Assembly: GCA_048267165.1 (NCBI GenBank)
Contig: JBLWYD010000013.1
Coordinates: 14,179 to 78,178, forward strand
Source of the DNA: PGYR01 sp048267165
Lineage (GTDB): Bacteria > Bacteroidota > Ignavibacteria > Kapaibacteriales > UBA2268
Direction of reading: 5' to 3'
Length of the DNA stretch: 64,000 bases
A program made the position numbers and the translations under genes. The notes under the pieces were generated by a model. It had not been told where the DNA came from. It ran no database searches and saw only the letters and a list, made by a program, of their open reading frames with translations. This document shows, piece after piece, positions 62,531 through 64,000 of the stretch; positions within the stretch are counted from its first letter, which is position 1; the number at the start of each line of letters is the position of its first letter.

Positions 62531-63915
62531 AAATAATTATAGTTATTATGACATTACTATTTGCAAATGTGCTTTGTTCCCAAACAATTACGGAGTACAC
62601 AACTGACATAGGCAATCTACAATCCAAATCATTTATTAAATCTAGTGATGGTTATTATGTCACTTTTGTAAAGGGTGCAGACGCACTTATAGTAAAGTTA
62701 GATAATAATTATAATATTTTATGGCAAGACTCATTAGGCCATGTAATAAAACCTGATGGTAATGTTTTAGATAAATGGATTTATTCTATTGTTGGTATAT
62801 CAATCAATTCAGATCTTATAAGAATTAATGCTATTGGAACTTATGGTATATTAACATCAAGTTCAAATTATTTGAGAACAATTTTATTTGATAAAAAAGG
62901 TAATCGATTAACTGATAGTCTGTGTTTTTGCGAAGAAAATTGGTATGGTGGGAGAGCACCAAAAATGGAATCTATAGTTGAAAAAGAATCATTTATTGCT
63001 TGGTCAAAGTACACAGGTAAGACTGTAATTGAACACAATGCCGTTGTAAAAGTTGATGAAAATGGTATTAGACAATGGCTAACAGTTTTGGATACAAATA
63101 ATCTACCATATATGTATCGTATAAATGAGGTTACCGTTGATGAAGATAAAAACCTATGGATAGTAGGTCAAACAGAAGTAGAAGGTGAAACCTCACTTAC
63201 TCCACCGTATTTAGCTAAAGTTTCTTATGAAGGAAACGAGCTTGGGAGATATTCTGCTAATACAAATGAAAAATATACTGGGTATGATATAAGTATAATC
63301 AACAATAAACCAGTAGTAATTGGAGGTTGGTTAGAATATAATGATGATTTCCGATTTGGTTTCAAATATCGTGTCAGATTATTAAAACTGGAAAACAACC
63401 AGATAGTAGAAACTGATATAATCTACAACGAAATGGATTATGTTTCATTAGAAGTACAACTTGAAACAAGTGATGGTGGCTTATTAATAGCATTAGAAAC
63501 AAGTGAATTAAGCGATAAGCTCCCAGAGGTTGTTTATAGTACGCAAGATATTCTTTTTGTTAAACTAGATTCAAATTTAAACGAAGAATGGAGAATGAAA
63601 TATGGGAAGGAGAACCAAACTGAATCATTTTACCAAGCAATAGAAGAAGCACCAGGTAAATACACGTTTGCGGGTAGAGTCGGTGGTAAATATACATTAG
63701 TAAAAGTGGAAAATACAGTAACAAATATAGAAGTGGAACAAACAAAAGAATATAATTCTATTGATATATATGATTTATCAGGTAGGTTTATCTCAACTAT
63801 AGATTCTAAAGATAAAATAGAGAAGAATAATTTCAAATCGGGAACTTATATTTTGCAATTTAGTAATAAGAATAATGAGTTAGTCAAAATCGAGAAACTC
63901 ATCATCACAAAATAA
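62527..63915 (+). CDS. Exported beta-propeller-like protein with T9SS sorting domain
   Basis: 462 residues with a signal peptide (residues 1-18, ending CSQ). Residues about 25-385 contain repeats of the SBBP/PQQ-like kind (GYYVTFVKGADALIVKLDNN, LWIVGQTEVEG, GGLLIALETSE, YTFAGRVGGKYTLVKVE), suggesting a six- or seven-bladed propeller. Residues about 395-462 are a T9SS type A sorting domain (IDIYDLSGRFISTI, SGTYILQF, ending KLIITK). It is probably displayed on or released from the surface through PorU/PorV. It is translationally coupled to the small upstream gene and followed by a terminator. Confidence 0.83.
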   Translation: MKIIIVIMTLLFANVLCSQTITEYTTDIGNLQSKSFIKSSDGYYVTFVKGADALIVKLDNNYNILWQDSLGHVIKPDGNVLDKWIYSIVGISINSDLIRINAIGTYGILTSSSNYLRTILFDKKGNRLTDSLCFCEENWYGGRAPKMESIVEKESFIAWSKYTGKTVIEHNAVVKVDENGIRQWLTVLDTNNLPYMYRINEVTVDEDKNLWIVGQTEVEGETSLTPPYLAKVSYEGNELGRYSANTNEKYTGYDISIINNKPVVIGGWLEYNDDFRFGFKYRVRLLKLENNQIVETDIIYNEMDYVSLEVQLETSDGGLLIALETSELSDKLPEVVYSTQDILFVKLDSNLNEEWRMKYGKENQTESFYQAIEEAPGKYTFAGRVGGKYTLVKVENTVTNIEVEQTKEYNSIDIYDLSGRFISTIDSKDKIEKNNFKSGTYILQFSNKNNELVKIEKLIITK

Positions 63916-63919
63916 ATCC

Positions 63920-63942
63920 AAAGGAGCTTCGGCTCCTTTTTC
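63920..63942 (+). terminator. Rho-independent terminator of the exported-protein operon
   Basis: AAAGGAGC (63920-63927), loop TTCG, GCTCCTTT (63932-63939): a perfect 8-bp stem with a UUCG tetraloop and a T tail, 5 bases after the last stop codon. Confidence 0.9.
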
Positions 63943-64000
63943 ATTTCTTCCCACCTACATCACCGAGCTTGCATCTACGTTTATGTTTATTCGCAAATCG

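Overview
The window is AT-rich bacterial chromosome from a member of the Bacteroidota/Chlorobiota group. The case rests on adjacent porU and porV of the type IX secretion system (T9SS), several exported proteins ending in T9SS-type sorting domains, a class II KdsA, and a TTTG-N19-TAATTTTG promoter of the Bacteroidota primary sigma factor type in front of the tRNA gene. A Kapabacteria- or Ignavibacteria-like lineage would fit, but that placement is inference. Most of the window is ordinary housekeeping DNA. The accessory parts are the two ends and the 48.6-54.3 kb stretch.

Layout. 0-5.2 kb: two exported proteins with T9SS C-terminal domains, each followed by a terminator. 5.2-6.3 kb: three small unknown genes. 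6.7-9.5 kb: a Wza-like/Wzz-like polysaccharide export pair. 9.5-14.5 kb (minus): comB-ftsK-recN. 14.5-16.3 kb (plus): kdsA and a Na+/Ca2+ exchanger; comB and kdsA share one palindromic CATG as their start codons. 16.3-24.1 kb: S9 peptidase, tRNA-Gly(GCC), porU-porV, then a patch of degenerate intergenic repeats. 24.4-27.1 kb (minus): DUF21/CBS protein, exonuclease III, unknown membrane-anchored protein. 27.1-29.3 kb: recG. 29.3-32.9 kb (minus): packed operon pepE-map-pyrC-arsC-like-two thioesterases. 33.0 kb: solitary HsdR-N-type nuclease-fold protein. 33.4-40.0 kb (minus): tetR-tolC-adaptor-RND efflux operon. 40.2-43.9 kb: VWA membrane protein, ferredoxin-reductase-like flavoprotein, UPF0126 protein. 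44.0-48.6 kb (minus): MacAB-TolC-type ABC export operon. 48.9-50.5 kb: a two-gene exported/lipoprotein segment bordered by 61-bp imperfect direct repeats. 50.7-52.8 kb: a tandem duplication of an outer-membrane protein gene together with the 3' end of its neighbouring Crp/Fnr regulator. 52.9-60.9 kb: scramblase-like protein, unknown, clpP, unknown, fused 2-oxoacid dehydrogenase E1, holB, a zinc-ligand-less FmdB-like protein, trpS. 61.4-63.9 kb: a three-gene exported-protein operon related to the genes at the left edge.

The strongest leads are: (i) an apparently undescribed cysteine-rich exported module present three times in the proteins at the two ends, with a shared hairpin-bearing 5' element in front of both genes; (ii) the Crp/outer-membrane protein duplication, which leaves a legible regulator fragment and two copies of a candidate operator; (iii) the CATG shared start of comB and kdsA; (iv) four 10-bp repeats at 22-bp spacing before the scramblase-like gene. 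No CRISPR array, insertion sequence, prophage or rRNA was seen.
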